A stretch of 64,000 bases of DNA from Bacillaceae bacterium S4-13-56. GTDB taxonomy: Bacteria; Bacillota; Bacilli; Bacillales; JAWJLM01. The stretch lies in assembly GCA_040191315.1 (NCBI GenBank), contig JAWJLM010000017.1, positions 1 through 64,000 on the forward strand, read 5' to 3'. Position numbers and translations under genes: made by a program. Positions 8,423 to 17,999 of the stretch are shown piece after piece. Under the pieces are notes generated by a model that was given only the letters and a program-made list of their open reading frames with translations, ran no database searches and was not told where the DNA came from. How positions within the stretch are numbered: the first letter of the stretch is position 1; every line of letters begins with the position of its first letter.

Positions 8423-9748
8423 ATGGCATTTTTTGAAAACGTTAACACTATTACATTTGAGGGAGCGAGCTCTAAAAATCCACTTGCTTTTAAATTTTAT
8501 AATCCATCTGAAATAATTAATGGAAAAACAATGGAAGAATATTTGCGTTTTGGCGTTGCTTATTGGCACACTATGACTCAAGATTTAACTGATCCATTCG
8601 GTGAAGGAACTGCTATTCGTCCTTGGGCTAATTATACTGGATTAGACTTAGCAAAAGCACGTGTGGAAGCTTCTTTTGAATTTTTTGAAAAGCTTGGAGT
8701 TCCTTATTTCTGTTTCCATGATGTTGATATTGCACCTGAAGGCGGGAGCTTAAGGGAATCTAATAAAAATCTTGATATTATTGTGAACATGATTCAAGAA
8801 TATATGAAGGGCAGTAAAGTTAAACTTCTTTGGAATACAGCGAATATGTTTTCTCATTCACGCTGGGTTCATGGTGCAGCAACATCAAGTAATGCAGATG
8901 TTTTTGCATATGCTGCTGCAAAAGTGAAAAAGGGATTAGAGGTTGGAAAACAATTGGGTGCTGAAAACTATGTGTTCTGGGGCGGTCGTGAAGGTTACGA
9001 AACTTTATTAAATACTGACTTGAAGCTAGAATTAGATAATTTAGCACGATTCTTCCATATGGCAGTTGATTATGCGAAGGAAATTGGTTTTGATGCACAG
9101 TTCTTAATTGAGCCAAAACCTAAGGAACCAACTACCCATCAATATGACTTTGATGTGGCTTCAAGCTTTGCATTCTTACAAAAGTATGATCTTCAAGATC
9201 ATTTCAAATTTAATATTGAAGCTAATCATGCAACTCTCGCGGGACATACATTTGAGCACGAATTACGCTATGCAAGAATCAATGGGATGTTAGGTTCTGT
9301 GGATGCAAACCAAGGGGATCCATTATTAGGATGGGATACAGATGAATTTCCAACTGATTTATACTCCACCACCCTAGCAATGTATGAAATTATTAAAAAT
9401 GGTGGATTAGGTTCTGGTGGTCTAAACTTTGATGCTAAAGTTAGAAGAGGATCTTTTGAAGCAGAAGATTTATTCCGTGCTCATATTGCTGGAATGGATA
9501 GTTTTTCAATAGGCTTGAAATTGGCTAACCGTCTAATTGAGGATCGTGTTCTTGAAAATATCGTTGATGATCGCTACAGCAGTTATAAGGAAGGAATCGG
9601 TAAGGATATTATCGAGGGGAAGACTGACTTTCACAAATTAGAGGCATACGCTTTAGGATTAAACGAAATTCAAAATAAATCTGGCCGTCTAGAATCCATC
9701 AAAGCTACGATCAATCAATATCTTGTTCAACTGTACGGAAACAAATAA
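8423..9748 (+). CDS. xylA: Xylose isomerase
   Basis: Converts D-xylose to D-xylulose in the cytoplasm. The start is the ATG at 8423 (MAFFENV, 441 residues). An upstream in-frame ATG at 8408 overlaps the GGAGG ribosome site of this start. Family signatures are present: [10 protein letters not shown] (H99, D102), [42 protein letters not shown] and [17 protein letters not shown], which carry the metal ligands. The length is normal. It is followed by xylB after 36 bp and is controlled by xylO and by an internal cre. Confidence 0.97.
   Translation: MAFFENVNTITFEGASSKNPLAFKFYNPSEIINGKTMEEYLRFGVAYWHTMTQDLTDPFGEGTAIRPWANYTGLDLAKARVEASFEFFEKLGVPYFCFHDVDIAPEGGSLRESNKNLDIIVNMIQEYMKGSKVKLLWNTANMFSHSRWVHGAATSSNADVFAYAAAKVKKGLEVGKQLGAENYVFWGGREGYETLLNTDLKLELDNLARFFHMAVDYAKEIGFDAQFLIEPKPKEPTTHQYDFDVASSFAFLQKYDLQDHFKFNIEANHATLAGHTFEHELRYARINGMLGSVDANQGDPLLGWDTDEFPTDLYSTTLAMYEIIKNGGLGSGGLNFDAKVRRGSFEAEDLFRAHIAGMDSFSIGLKLANRLIEDRVLENIVDDRYSSYKEGIGKDIIEGKTDFHKLEAYALGLNEIQNKSGRLESIKATINQYLVQLYGNK
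8433..8447 (+). promoter_or_regulatory. cre (CcpA site) inside xylA
   Basis: TTGAAAACGTTAACA matches the cre consensus WTGNAANCGNWNNCW at every fixed position. Its location in the first codons of xylA mirrors the in-gene xylA cre known from Bacillus, implying carbon catabolite repression. Confidence 0.8.
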
Positions 9749-9784
9749 ATCCTGTTTTTTAATATAGTTAAAGGTGGTTCTTCT

Positions 9785-11284
9785 ATGGAATATGTAATTG
9801 GTGTTGATTTGGGAACGAGTGCCGTTAAGATCTTGTTAGTTAATCAAAACGGACAAATTGAGAAGGAAGTATCAAAAGACTACCCTTTAATTCAAGAAAA
9901 GACAGGATATAGTGAACAAAACCCTGAAGACTGGGTAGTGCAAACGCGGGAAGGATTATCTGATTTAGTTGATTCGTTTAATGGTGATGTAAAAAATATT
10001 AAAGGGATTAGCTTTTCAGGACAAATGCATGGCCTAGTGTTACTTGATGAAGAACATCAAGTATTAAGAAATGCTATCCTTTGGAATGATACTCGTACTA
10101 CTAAGCAATGCCGAGAGATTTATGAAAAGGTTGGAAAAGAAAAGTTTATTTCTATTACAAAAAATATGGCTCTCGAAGGCTTCACCTTGCCCAAAATTTT
10201 ATGGGTGAAAGAAAATGAACCCGAAATCTATCAAAAAGTCTCTAAGTTTTTATTACCTAAGGATTACTTAAGGTATCGCATGACTGGAAAAATACACATG
10301 GATTACTCCGATGCTGCAGGAACTAGTTTGCTTGATATTAGTGTCAATCAATGGAGTGAAGAAATTTGTGAATTGCTGGATATCAATTCTGTAATTTGTC
10401 CTCCATTGGTTCCGTCTCATGAAAAAGTGGGGACCATTACTACTGAGTTTGCTCAGGTGACAGGGCTAGATCCAAAAACTGCTGTTTTTGCAGGTGGTGC
10501 TGATAATGCATGTGGAGCAATCGGTTCAGGTATTTTGTCAGAAGGAAAAACGTTTTGTAGTATTGGAACGTCCGGAGTCGTCCTTACTTATGAAGAATCA
10601 GGTGAAAGGGATTTCAAAGGGAAAGTTCACTACTTCAATCATGCAAAAGCTGTTGCGTATTACACAATGGGTGTAACGCTTTCAGCAGGGCATAGCTTAA
10701 ACTGGTTTAAAAATGTATTTGCTAAAAATGAAGACTTTGAAACCTTATTAAAAGATATTGGAGAAGTTCCAGTCGGATCGAATGGACTTTTATTTACTCC
10801 ATATCTCGTAGGGGAGAGAACTCCTCATGCTGATTCAACCATTCGAGGAAGCTTCGTAGGTATGGACAGTTCCCACACGAAAAATGAGTTTGTGAGAGCG
10901 GTATTAGAAGGAATCACATTTTCTCTGAATGAATCCATTCAAATCTTTAGGGGAAATGGTAAAGAAATTTCATCTATTTATTCCATTGGAGGAGGTGCTA
11001 AGAATCCCCATTGGTTGCAAATGCAGGCTGATATATTTGATGCAAAGGTTGTTAAGCTTGCTAGTGAACAAGGACCAGGAATGGGTGCAGCAATTCTTGC
11101 ACTGTACGGATGTGGATTCTACAGTTCTTTAGAGGAATGTGCCAGTGCTATCTTAGAGGAATCTGAAGTTTTTGAGCCAATTAAGGAAAATGTCGAGAAG
11201 TATAAACAACTGTTTTCGATATATCAAAAAGTCTATAGAAAAACATCTGAGATCAATGAGGATTTAATGGCATTTCGTAAATAA
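9785..11284 (+). CDS. xylB: Xylulokinase
   Basis: Phosphorylates D-xylulose to xylulose 5-phosphate for the pentose phosphate pathway. FGGY kinase of 499 residues. The N-terminal phosphate-binding motif is IGVDLGTSAVK; the substrate region has SFSGQMHG and ILWNDTRT; the C-terminal domain begins with GGADNACGAIGSG and has IYSIGGGAKNPHW. The start ATG at 9785 follows AAAGGTGG. It is the second gene of the xylAB operon, which ends at the hairpin at 11291. Confidence 0.95.
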   Translation: MEYVIGVDLGTSAVKILLVNQNGQIEKEVSKDYPLIQEKTGYSEQNPEDWVVQTREGLSDLVDSFNGDVKNIKGISFSGQMHGLVLLDEEHQVLRNAILWNDTRTTKQCREIYEKVGKEKFISITKNMALEGFTLPKILWVKENEPEIYQKVSKFLLPKDYLRYRMTGKIHMDYSDAAGTSLLDISVNQWSEEICELLDINSVICPPLVPSHEKVGTITTEFAQVTGLDPKTAVFAGGADNACGAIGSGILSEGKTFCSIGTSGVVLTYEESGERDFKGKVHYFNHAKAVAYYTMGVTLSAGHSLNWFKNVFAKNEDFETLLKDIGEVPVGSNGLLFTPYLVGERTPHADSTIRGSFVGMDSSHTKNEFVRAVLEGITFSLNESIQIFRGNGKEISSIYSIGGGAKNPHWLQMQADIFDAKVVKLASEQGPGMGAAILALYGCGFYSSLEECASAILEESEVFEPIKENVEKYKQLFSIYQKVYRKTSEINEDLMAFRK

Positions 11285-11290
11285 AATAGG

Positions 11291-11333
11291 AAAGCACTGC
11301 TGTATGATGTTATATCATATCAGCAGTGCTTGT
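11291..11333. terminator. Bidirectional terminator between xylB and the epimerase gene
   Basis: AAGCACTGCTGTATGAT pairs with ATCATATCAGCAGTGCTT, with A and T flanks on both sides. It lies between convergent genes. Confidence 0.85.
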
Positions 11334-11338
11334 TACCC

Positions 11339-12391
11339 CTATTTTGAGGGTGAAATAAGGGGATGAAACGTGAAAGTGGTTTGATGTTTGTACCTCTCTC
11401 CTGCCTTTACCATAATGTTTGGAAGGTTACTATGGTGTAGGGAAGCAGGTGAACCTTGTGTTTCAAAGCAAATTCCTAAATGCTTGGTTGACTTTCTTTC
11501 ATTTAGTTCAGTTCCTTCTAAAAGTTTATTTCCCGTATACATGACCATCCCGGGTTGGGTGGTTTCAACGGTTAGAGATCTTCCACTATTTCGATCCTCC
11601 ACCAAAACTTTTTTATCCTCATTAGTATCAAAAATGAAGTAATGGTCATAACCATTGCCAACTATCTTATTCTGCTCAGAACCACGCTCAATTCCTTGTC
11701 TAATTCGACGACCTTGTCGGAAGTCGAAAGTACTATTCTCTGCGACATCAACAATTTTTCCTGTTGGAATAAGAGAGTGATCTAACTCCACAAACTGAGA
11801 ACTTGGTAATTGAACGTGGTGATCATGAATGGTTTCTTTAAGATTTCCACTTAAATTAAAATAGGTGTGATTCGTGAGGGTTAATGGTGTATCTTTCTCC
11901 GAAGTTGCCTGATAATCTAAAATTAGCTTGTTTTCATTCGTAAGAGTGTAGGTCATCCTGACATGGACGTCTCCAGGAAATCCACTCTCCCCATCTCTGC
12001 TTAAATAGGATAGGACAACTCCAACTTCACTATCACCTTGAAAAGTTTCTGTTTCCCAAACCTGCCTATGGTATCCATTGGAGCCGCTATGTAAATTGTT
12101 TGTTCCATCATTTTGTTCAAGTTGATATTTTATTCCGTTCCATTCAAATTCTGCATCCTGTATTCTTCCTGCAACACGACCAATTACTGAACCTAAATAG
12201 AAGGGGTTAGTTTCATAGTCCTGTATATCCTTGTATCCTAAGACAACATTCTCCACTTCTCCATTTTTATTCGGAGTCTTTATTTTAGTGATTACTCCTC
12301 CGTAATTAAGTATTTCGACTTCCATCCCATGATCATTTTGTAAAGTAAATAACTGCCACATTCCTAATACATCTTCTGTCAGAATCTTCAT
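11339..12391 (-). CDS. galM: Aldose 1-epimerase (mutarotase)
   Basis: Interconverts alpha and beta anomers of sugars, here probably xylose or glucose. It has 350 residues with the usual family landmarks: NDGTNNLHSG, the catalytic His in TNHTYFNLSG (H175), and the catalytic Glu in CFETQGSP (E310). Its position between xylAB and the xylose sensor operon suggests service to xylose uptake. It is convergent with xylB. Promoter not evident. The exact sugar is inferred from context only. Confidence 0.9.
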   Translation of the reverse strand: MKILTEDVLGMWQLFTLQNDHGMEVEILNYGGVITKIKTPNKNGEVENVVLGYKDIQDYETNPFYLGSVIGRVAGRIQDAEFEWNGIKYQLEQNDGTNNLHSGSNGYHRQVWETETFQGDSEVGVVLSYLSRDGESGFPGDVHVRMTYTLTNENKLILDYQATSEKDTPLTLTNHTYFNLSGNLKETIHDHHVQLPSSQFVELDHSLIPTGKIVDVAENSTFDFRQGRRIRQGIERGSEQNKIVGNGYDHYFIFDTNEDKKVLVEDRNSGRSLTVETTQPGMVMYTGNKLLEGTELNERKSTKHLGICFETQGSPASLHHSNLPNIMVKAGERYKHQTTFTFHPLISPSK

Positions 12392-12556
12392 GTCATCATC
12401 TCCAAAAAAGTTGGTAAATCCATCCTTTAAGGATAGTTTATCATATCAATCCTATCAGTCACAGTAATGCTCAATATTTTGCGATGTATGGGAAATCTTT
12501 CTCATCTCATATGATATAATTTAAAAATAGTTTAGGTATAAAAGGAGAGTTTCTTG

Positions 12557-13531
12557 TTGAGAAATTTTACAATCCTCATCTTAGTTGGTGTAAGCGCTGT
12601 CCTGTTTTATTTTACATTTGAGTCAGCGATGAAGGTGTTTCGCCCAGATTGGGAACACCCTAAAGCTTTAGTCCAGGAGCCAGATCAATACCGAATTGTG
12701 TTAATAACTCAAGAGCTTGATACTCCATTTTGGGACAAGGTTGCTAAGGGAGCATCAGAGCAGGCGACGGGGGATAAAGTCAGCCTTGAAGTATGGGGGA
12801 GCTATGATAATAACCAAGAGGATTTTTTAAAGAAAATAGAAATTGCTATAGATTCAAAAGTTGATGGAATTATTGTTCAAGGCTTGGATACAGAAGAGTT
12901 CAAGTACTTAACTAAGATTAAAGCGGCTTCTGAAGGAATTCCAATCATAACAGTTGCTAATGATGTTCCAATGGAAGAAAGTCTTAGGAGAACTTATGTT
13001 GGCTCTAATCAATATGTTGCTGGACAAGTGATTGCTAGACAGCTACTAGTCGATCTTGGGCAAGTTGGAAAAGTAGTTTTAATGTATGATAGCCGTCAAG
13101 AATATTTTCAAAAGCAACGTCTGAAAGGGATCCAGGATATTCTAATGAACTATCCTGAAATTAAAATCATTAATGGTGAGACTACTGATTCAAGGGAAGA
13201 TATTATTGCAACAACCAAAAATGTCATGAACCGTGTTCCTGATATTGATGCTTTTGTGACAGTAAACGCAAATATTACAGGTACCATGATCCAGGAAATT
13301 AGCAGACGTTCTCAAATTGAACCTTACTATATCTACTCATTTGATGATGATCCAGAATCATTTACTCTTTTAAAGGAAGGGATTCTGGATGGCATGATTG
13401 AGCAGTCTCCTGAAAATATGGGCCAAAAGAGTGTAAGTTTAATGGTGGACTGGCTTACAAATGAAACTATTCCCCTTAACATTAATGGGTATTTGACTGA
13501 TATTCGAATGGTAAAGGCGATGGAAGAATGA
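12557..13531 (+). CDS. Membrane-anchored sugar-binding sensor protein (XylFII-like)
   Basis: Periplasmic-binding-protein fold (type I, Rbs/Xyl-like) fixed by one N-terminal helix (residues about 3-23); no lipobox. Sequence landmarks are RIVLITQELDTPFWDKVAKG, DGIIVQGLDTEEF and TYVGSNQYVAGQ. It overlaps the histidine kinase gene by 4 nt, and the regulator gene follows. This matches the XylFII-LytS-YesN three-component xylose-sensing system described in Clostridium beijerinckii, where XylFII binds xylose outside the cell and contacts the kinase. TTG at 12557 is 7-8 nt from GGAGAG; TTG at 12554 is an alternative start. The ligand is inferred from the neighbours. Confidence 0.8.
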   Translation: MRNFTILILVGVSAVLFYFTFESAMKVFRPDWEHPKALVQEPDQYRIVLITQELDTPFWDKVAKGASEQATGDKVSLEVWGSYDNNQEDFLKKIEIAIDSKVDGIIVQGLDTEEFKYLTKIKAASEGIPIITVANDVPMEESLRRTYVGSNQYVAGQVIARQLLVDLGQVGKVVLMYDSRQEYFQKQRLKGIQDILMNYPEIKIINGETTDSREDIIATTKNVMNRVPDIDAFVTVNANITGTMIQEISRRSQIEPYYIYSFDDDPESFTLLKEGILDGMIEQSPENMGQKSVSLMVDWLTNETIPLNINGYLTDIRMVKAMEE

Positions 13532-14979
13532 TGAACAGCATACAGAAGAAAATATGGGGGTTTGCCCTAACGGTGCTGTTCATAATGACGGTGATTTGGG
13601 TTTCCCTCACTTATTACAATCAAAAAATGCAGGACCAGTACAATGATATTCTAGAGCGGTACTTAGTAATGAATGATGTACCGGTTAAAAGCCAACAGGT
13701 AGTAGCTTCTTTGAACAATTATTTATTGGATCCTTCTTTGTCTAACTGGGAAAAGCTAAAGTTGAATATGGATATTATTGAAAAGGCAAAAAATGAAGTA
13801 GTTACTTTAAGAAACGAGGAAAATCATTTTGAATTAACGAACTATGTAAACTTAATAGAAAGTCTGATAGAAACCATTGATCGATCCTTAATGTTTCAGT
13901 CTGAAAGAGAGACTCAAGATTCCACGATTGCTTTTTCTGAAGCAACGCGTATTTCTAAATATATATCTGAAATGACACTCACGTTAATTGATACAGAATT
14001 TAAAACCTATGACCTTTTCTATCGAAGTATGATTGACCAATCGGAAAGTTTGAAAGAACTTGGAATATGGTTATTTCTCTTAATTACCTTTTTATTGCTT
14101 TTGTTTACGTATTGGTTCTCAATGAGTATTACAAGGCCTATAAAAAACCTTACTTATGCAGCACATGAATTATCAAAAGGAAGGTTTGATTTAAAAATTG
14201 AAGTGGAATCCAATGATGAGATATCTTTTTTAGCTAAAACTTTTGATCGTATGCGGAGTAACATTAATAGTCTTATTTCAGAAATCCAGCATAAAGCACA
14301 GCTAGAAAAGGAACTTCAAGAAAGTAAGCTGTTGTTGCATCAAAGTCAGCTTAGAAGTCTGCAGAGTCAAATTAATCCTCATTTTTTATTTAATACTTTA
14401 AATACGCTTTCCAAAAAAGCCTATTTAGAGGGGTCTGAGGAAACAAGTGATCTTCTTGTTAATGTGGCCGGAATGCTCCGATATAACTTAAAGCAATTAG
14501 ATAAGCCCATTACACTTCGAGAAGAAGTTCATGTTCTTTGGCAATATATTGAGATTCAAAAAGCTAGGTTTACGGACCGGCTCAATGTTCATAAGGATAT
14601 TGATGAATCTTGTCTTAATGCCCAAATCCCTCATTTAACCCTACAACCTATTATTGAAAATGCCCTTATTCATGCGATAGAGCCAAGGGAAGAGGGAGGG
14701 AACATTTGGATCCGAATTCATGCATCTGGAGAATGGATCTTAATTGAGATGATAGATGATGGACCAGGAATGCCAGATTCTAAAGTTAGGCAAATCTTAG
14801 AGGAAATACCTATAAAGTCGGAAGGACATTCAACGGGAATCGGGTTCACGAACGTAGTAAAACGATTACGACTTTTTTATGAAAATCATGATGTTATTGA
14901 CATAGAGAGTGAAATGGGTTTTGGCACAAAAGTAACATTAAAAATTCCAAGTAAAAGGAGACCTCAGAACCATGATTAA
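13528..14979 (+). CDS. LytS/YesM-type sensor histidine kinase, xylose sensing
   Basis: Sensor kinase of 483 residues. TM1 is about 10-28, the extracellular helical region 29-176, TM2 about 178-198, then HAMP about 199-250. The His_kinase domain has the phospho-acceptor H285 in QINPHFLFNT. The ATPase domain has the N-box IIENALIHA and the G-box DDGPGMP, and ends with GIGFTNVVKRL. Translationally coupled to the binding protein upstream (ATGA overlap) and the regulator downstream (8-nt overlap). The extracellular part presumably receives the signal from the anchored binding protein. Confidence 0.9.
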   Translation: MMNSIQKKIWGFALTVLFIMTVIWVSLTYYNQKMQDQYNDILERYLVMNDVPVKSQQVVASLNNYLLDPSLSNWEKLKLNMDIIEKAKNEVVTLRNEENHFELTNYVNLIESLIETIDRSLMFQSERETQDSTIAFSEATRISKYISEMTLTLIDTEFKTYDLFYRSMIDQSESLKELGIWLFLLITFLLLLFTYWFSMSITRPIKNLTYAAHELSKGRFDLKIEVESNDEISFLAKTFDRMRSNINSLISEIQHKAQLEKELQESKLLLHQSQLRSLQSQINPHFLFNTLNTLSKKAYLEGSEETSDLLVNVAGMLRYNLKQLDKPITLREEVHVLWQYIEIQKARFTDRLNVHKDIDESCLNAQIPHLTLQPIIENALIHAIEPREEGGNIWIRIHASGEWILIEMIDDGPGMPDSKVRQILEEIPIKSEGHSTGIGFTNVVKRLRLFYENHDVIDIESEMGFGTKVTLKIPSKRRPQNHD

Positions 14980-16534
14980 ACTCCTTATTGTTGATGATGA
15001 ACAAATTGAACGTGAAGGGATGGAAGTCATCTTATCAAGAGGCTTCCCGGATCTCGTCATCGAACAAGCTAAAAATGGAAGAATGTCCATTGTGATTGCG
15101 AAGGAATTTCAACCAGATCTTATTTTAATGGATATTAAGATGCCAGGGATTATTAACGGACTCCAAGCCATTGAGGAAATAACTAAGATAAACTCAGATA
15201 TAAAATTCATTATGGTAACCGCTTACGATACGTTTGACTATGCGAGACAGGCTTTGAAACTAGGTGTTAAAGATTATCTTCTTAAGCCAAGTAAAGCAAG
15301 TGAAATTGTTGCGACAGTTGGTAAAGTTCTGAAGGAAATAGAGGAAGAAAAAGAGCAACAGGTTAAAACCAAGGTTCAACAAGAGGCTTTGCAAAAAGCT
15401 CTAACAGTGGTTGAAACGGATGTGGTGACTCAGCTATTATTTGACCACGTTCATGAGGTACATCTAAATGAACTAGTTGGATTACTAGATATGCGAACAA
15501 CGAAAGAGAAGTTTGTTATCAGTGTATTGCTTCCAAAAGGGAGTGAGCATTTATATTCCTTAGTTAAGGATAAAATTAGGCAGTCAGGAAGTGGATGGGT
15601 AGGGGCTTTGTATAGTAATCAATTACCTATTATCGTTTTTAGAAAACCAGATGTGTCCTATAGGTCTCAAGCTATAGCTTTAGCTAGGGACATATTATCT
15701 GTTGCTCCATCAGATAGCGTTCACGGCTGGTTTGTCGGTATAGGAAATGTTTATCAGTCATTGGATAAAATTCGGCAGTCCTACCAAGAGTCACTAATTG
15801 CAACCATGGATACAAACATTCCAGCAAAATATCGTTTTTATAATGATGTACCGATTCTAGGTAGTCCAAGTGAATATCAATCGAAACATAGAGAGAAAGA
15901 ATTTTTTGACCATATAAGAAGTGGGCAATGGGATGAGGTTTCTTCTAATATTATGAATCTCATCCAGCGTTATGAGTCGGAAAAAGTGGATTTAGTCCAA
16001 GCTCAACAGCGTATTTTAGAATTGCTCTGGATTGCCTCCAGAATCCTAAATGAAATAGGGGTGGATATTGAACCTCCATTATATTCGTTTCAAGCATCGG
16101 ATTATCGACAATTGCGTTCTGAAACAAATGAGTTGCTTGATCAAATGAAAGAAGTATTTTGGGAGCGCTATAGCCGATTTGAACCTGATGTTATTCATGA
16201 AATTAAGCAGTACATTATGGAGCATTCACATGAGGATATTTCGTTAGAAGCTATTGGAAATAAAGTGGGGTTAAGTCCAATTTATATAAGTAAAATTTTC
16301 AAGGAACAATTAGGTGTGAATTATATTAACTTTCTAACAGAGTGTCGCATTGAAAAAGCTAAAAAATTGATGAGTGACCCCGAAAAGAGTATGAAGGAAA
16401 TCACATATGAAGTTGGATACCATAATCCAAACTACTTTAGCAAAGTATTTAAGAAGATGTGTAACATTTCGCCAACGGATTATCGAAAGCAGCTTCTTGG
16501 TAACAAAGGGAATATACCTGATAGAAGCTCTTAG
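14972..16534 (+). CDS. YesN-type response regulator with AraC domain
   Basis: Transcription activator of 520 residues. The receiver domain covers 1-120, with the acidic pair D8/D9, phospho-acceptor D54 (LILMDIKMPG) and the Lys in DYLLKPSK. A central linker region of about 280 residues follows. The AraC-type double helix-turn-helix is at the C-terminus (ISLEAIGNKVGLSPIYISK and MKEITYEVGYHNPNYFSKVF). Partner of the preceding kinase. The likely targets are the two binding-protein genes and xylGH just downstream, as in the clostridial XylFII-LytS-YesN system. Confidence 0.9.
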   Translation: MIKLLIVDDEQIEREGMEVILSRGFPDLVIEQAKNGRMSIVIAKEFQPDLILMDIKMPGIINGLQAIEEITKINSDIKFIMVTAYDTFDYARQALKLGVKDYLLKPSKASEIVATVGKVLKEIEEEKEQQVKTKVQQEALQKALTVVETDVVTQLLFDHVHEVHLNELVGLLDMRTTKEKFVISVLLPKGSEHLYSLVKDKIRQSGSGWVGALYSNQLPIIVFRKPDVSYRSQAIALARDILSVAPSDSVHGWFVGIGNVYQSLDKIRQSYQESLIATMDTNIPAKYRFYNDVPILGSPSEYQSKHREKEFFDHIRSGQWDEVSSNIMNLIQRYESEKVDLVQAQQRILELLWIASRILNEIGVDIEPPLYSFQASDYRQLRSETNELLDQMKEVFWERYSRFEPDVIHEIKQYIMEHSHEDISLEAIGNKVGLSPIYISKIFKEQLGVNYINFLTECRIEKAKKLMSDPEKSMKEITYEVGYHNPNYFSKVFKKMCNISPTDYRKQLLGNKGNIPDRSS

Positions 16535-16552
16535 AATAGGAGTTTTTGACTC

Positions 16553-17641
16553 ATGAAAAAGTTTTTGTTATTGGGAATAACCTTATTCGTCCCTTTTATG
16601 TTTTATGCTTGTGACTTTTCCGAAAGCAATGATGGAATTGTAGAGACTAAAATTCCAAAGGAACAGGAAAGTATACATGATAAAGGGGCTTCAGATGGGA
16701 TCATCAAAATTGGTTTTTCTATGGACACTTTGTTAGAGGAACGTTGGCTAAAGGATAGGGAGTTTTTTAAACAGGCAGTAGAAAATTCAGGAGCTGAGAT
16801 TGAAGTTTTAGCTGCAAATGGGGATGATGCTTTGCAAATATCCCAGGCCGAAACACTAATCAGCCAAGGGGTAGATCTTCTCGTCGTCGTTCCCCATAAT
16901 GCTGAAGCGATGGCATCCATCGTGAACAAAGCTCATTCAGCTGGAATTAAAGTTCTTTCTTATGATCGCTTAATTAGAAATTCAGAAGTGGATTTATATG
17001 TTTCTTTTGATAACGAAAAAGTGGGAGAGCTTCAAGCAAAGGTAATAATGAAGCTCTCTCCTAACGGAAAATATGTTTACATAGGAGGAGCGAATACGGA
17101 TAACAACGCTCACTTGGTGAAAGAAGGGGTTTTTAATGTCCTTCAACCATTTATTAATAGAGGGAATATTAGAGTTGTTTATGACCAATGGACGAAGGAT
17201 TGGTTACCCACTAACGCTTATGCTAATATGGTGATGGCACTAGATGCTAATGATAATAACATTGATGCTGTAATTGCCGGTAATGATGCCACAGCTGGGA
17301 AGGTTATTGAAGCTCTGGCTGAACGTGGGCTTGCTGGAAAGATACCTGTTGCAGGTCAAGATGCCGACCTTGCAGCTGCTCAGCGTATCGTGGAAGGTAC
17401 TCAATCGATGACTGTATACAAACCAATCCATGTTCTTACACAGAAAGCTGCTGAAATTGCTGTAAAAATGGCTAAGGGCGAGGAAATTGTGACCAATAAG
17501 AAAGTAAACAATGGAAAAATCGAAGTACCATCCGTTTTACTTCCTCCTATAGCAGTAACTAAGGATAACATTAATGAAACCATCATCGCCGATGGCTTTC
17601 ATTCAAGAGAAGATGTGTATAAGAATGTAGAGCAGGACTAG
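16553..17641 (+). CDS. Xylose-binding lipoprotein 1 (XylF-like)
   Basis: Type I sugar-binding protein of 362 residues, exported and lipid-anchored (signal ending FMFYAC; the lipobox is somewhat unusual, with Tyr-Ala before Cys). Body motifs (IKIGFSMDTLLEERWLKDRE, VVVPHNAEAM, AVIAGNDATAGKVIEAL, VAGQDADLAAAQRI) match D-xylose-binding proteins. It lies 18 nt after the regulator gene and is followed by a strong terminator, so it belongs to the sensor operon rather than to the transporter operon. It may feed the same permease or act in sensing. Confidence 0.82.
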   Translation: MKKFLLLGITLFVPFMFYACDFSESNDGIVETKIPKEQESIHDKGASDGIIKIGFSMDTLLEERWLKDREFFKQAVENSGAEIEVLAANGDDALQISQAETLISQGVDLLVVVPHNAEAMASIVNKAHSAGIKVLSYDRLIRNSEVDLYVSFDNEKVGELQAKVIMKLSPNGKYVYIGGANTDNNAHLVKEGVFNVLQPFINRGNIRVVYDQWTKDWLPTNAYANMVMALDANDNNIDAVIAGNDATAGKVIEALAERGLAGKIPVAGQDADLAAAQRIVEGTQSMTVYKPIHVLTQKAAEIAVKMAKGEEIVTNKKVNNGKIEVPSVLLPPIAVTKDNINETIIADGFHSREDVYKNVEQD

Positions 17642-17667
17642 GAAAAAGTCACTTTACAAATGGGAAT

Positions 17668-17704
17668 AAAAGAAGACCCCTCATAAGAAGGGTCTTCTTT
17701 TATT
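17668..17704 (+). terminator. Intrinsic terminator of the sensor operon
   Basis: AAAAGAAGACCC pairs with GGGTCTTCTTTT, followed by ATTT. Confidence 0.9.
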
Positions 17705-17736
17705 TGGCAGGTGAAAAAGTGTAAAAAGTTCCTATA

Positions 17737-17850
17737 TGTATCGGGGCAACTAAGACATTTGCAAAAAAAACCTGCACACAAGAGTATATGTGCTTCTAAG
17801 TAAGAAAAATACGTTTTCAAGATTCCTATAATGAATGCCAAGTTTTCTAA
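17737..17850 (+). repeat. Family D repeat
   Basis: GGGGCAACTAAGACATTTGC, later ACGTTTTCAAGATTCCTATA, and AATGCCAAGTTTTCTAAA. It shares its ordered blocks with 6955-7055 and 26287-26345. Confidence 0.65.
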
Positions 17851-17918
17851 AACAGAGTCATAATGTGATTGTTTTCACAAATATTAAAAAAGTGTAGGTA
17901 ATAATAAAATAGTGCTAA

Positions 17919-17933
17919 ACTAAAGCGTTTTCA
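17919..17933 (+). promoter_or_regulatory. Possible cre upstream of xylF
   Basis: ACTAAAGCGTTTTCA fits the cre consensus except at two of the fixed positions (CT for TG). It lies about 70 bp before the xylF start. Confidence 0.5.
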
Positions 17934-17999
17934 TAGATATGGACGGGTGATATATTTGGAATGTAAGAAAAAGACTATTAAGAAAAGGGGAATTAGTCA

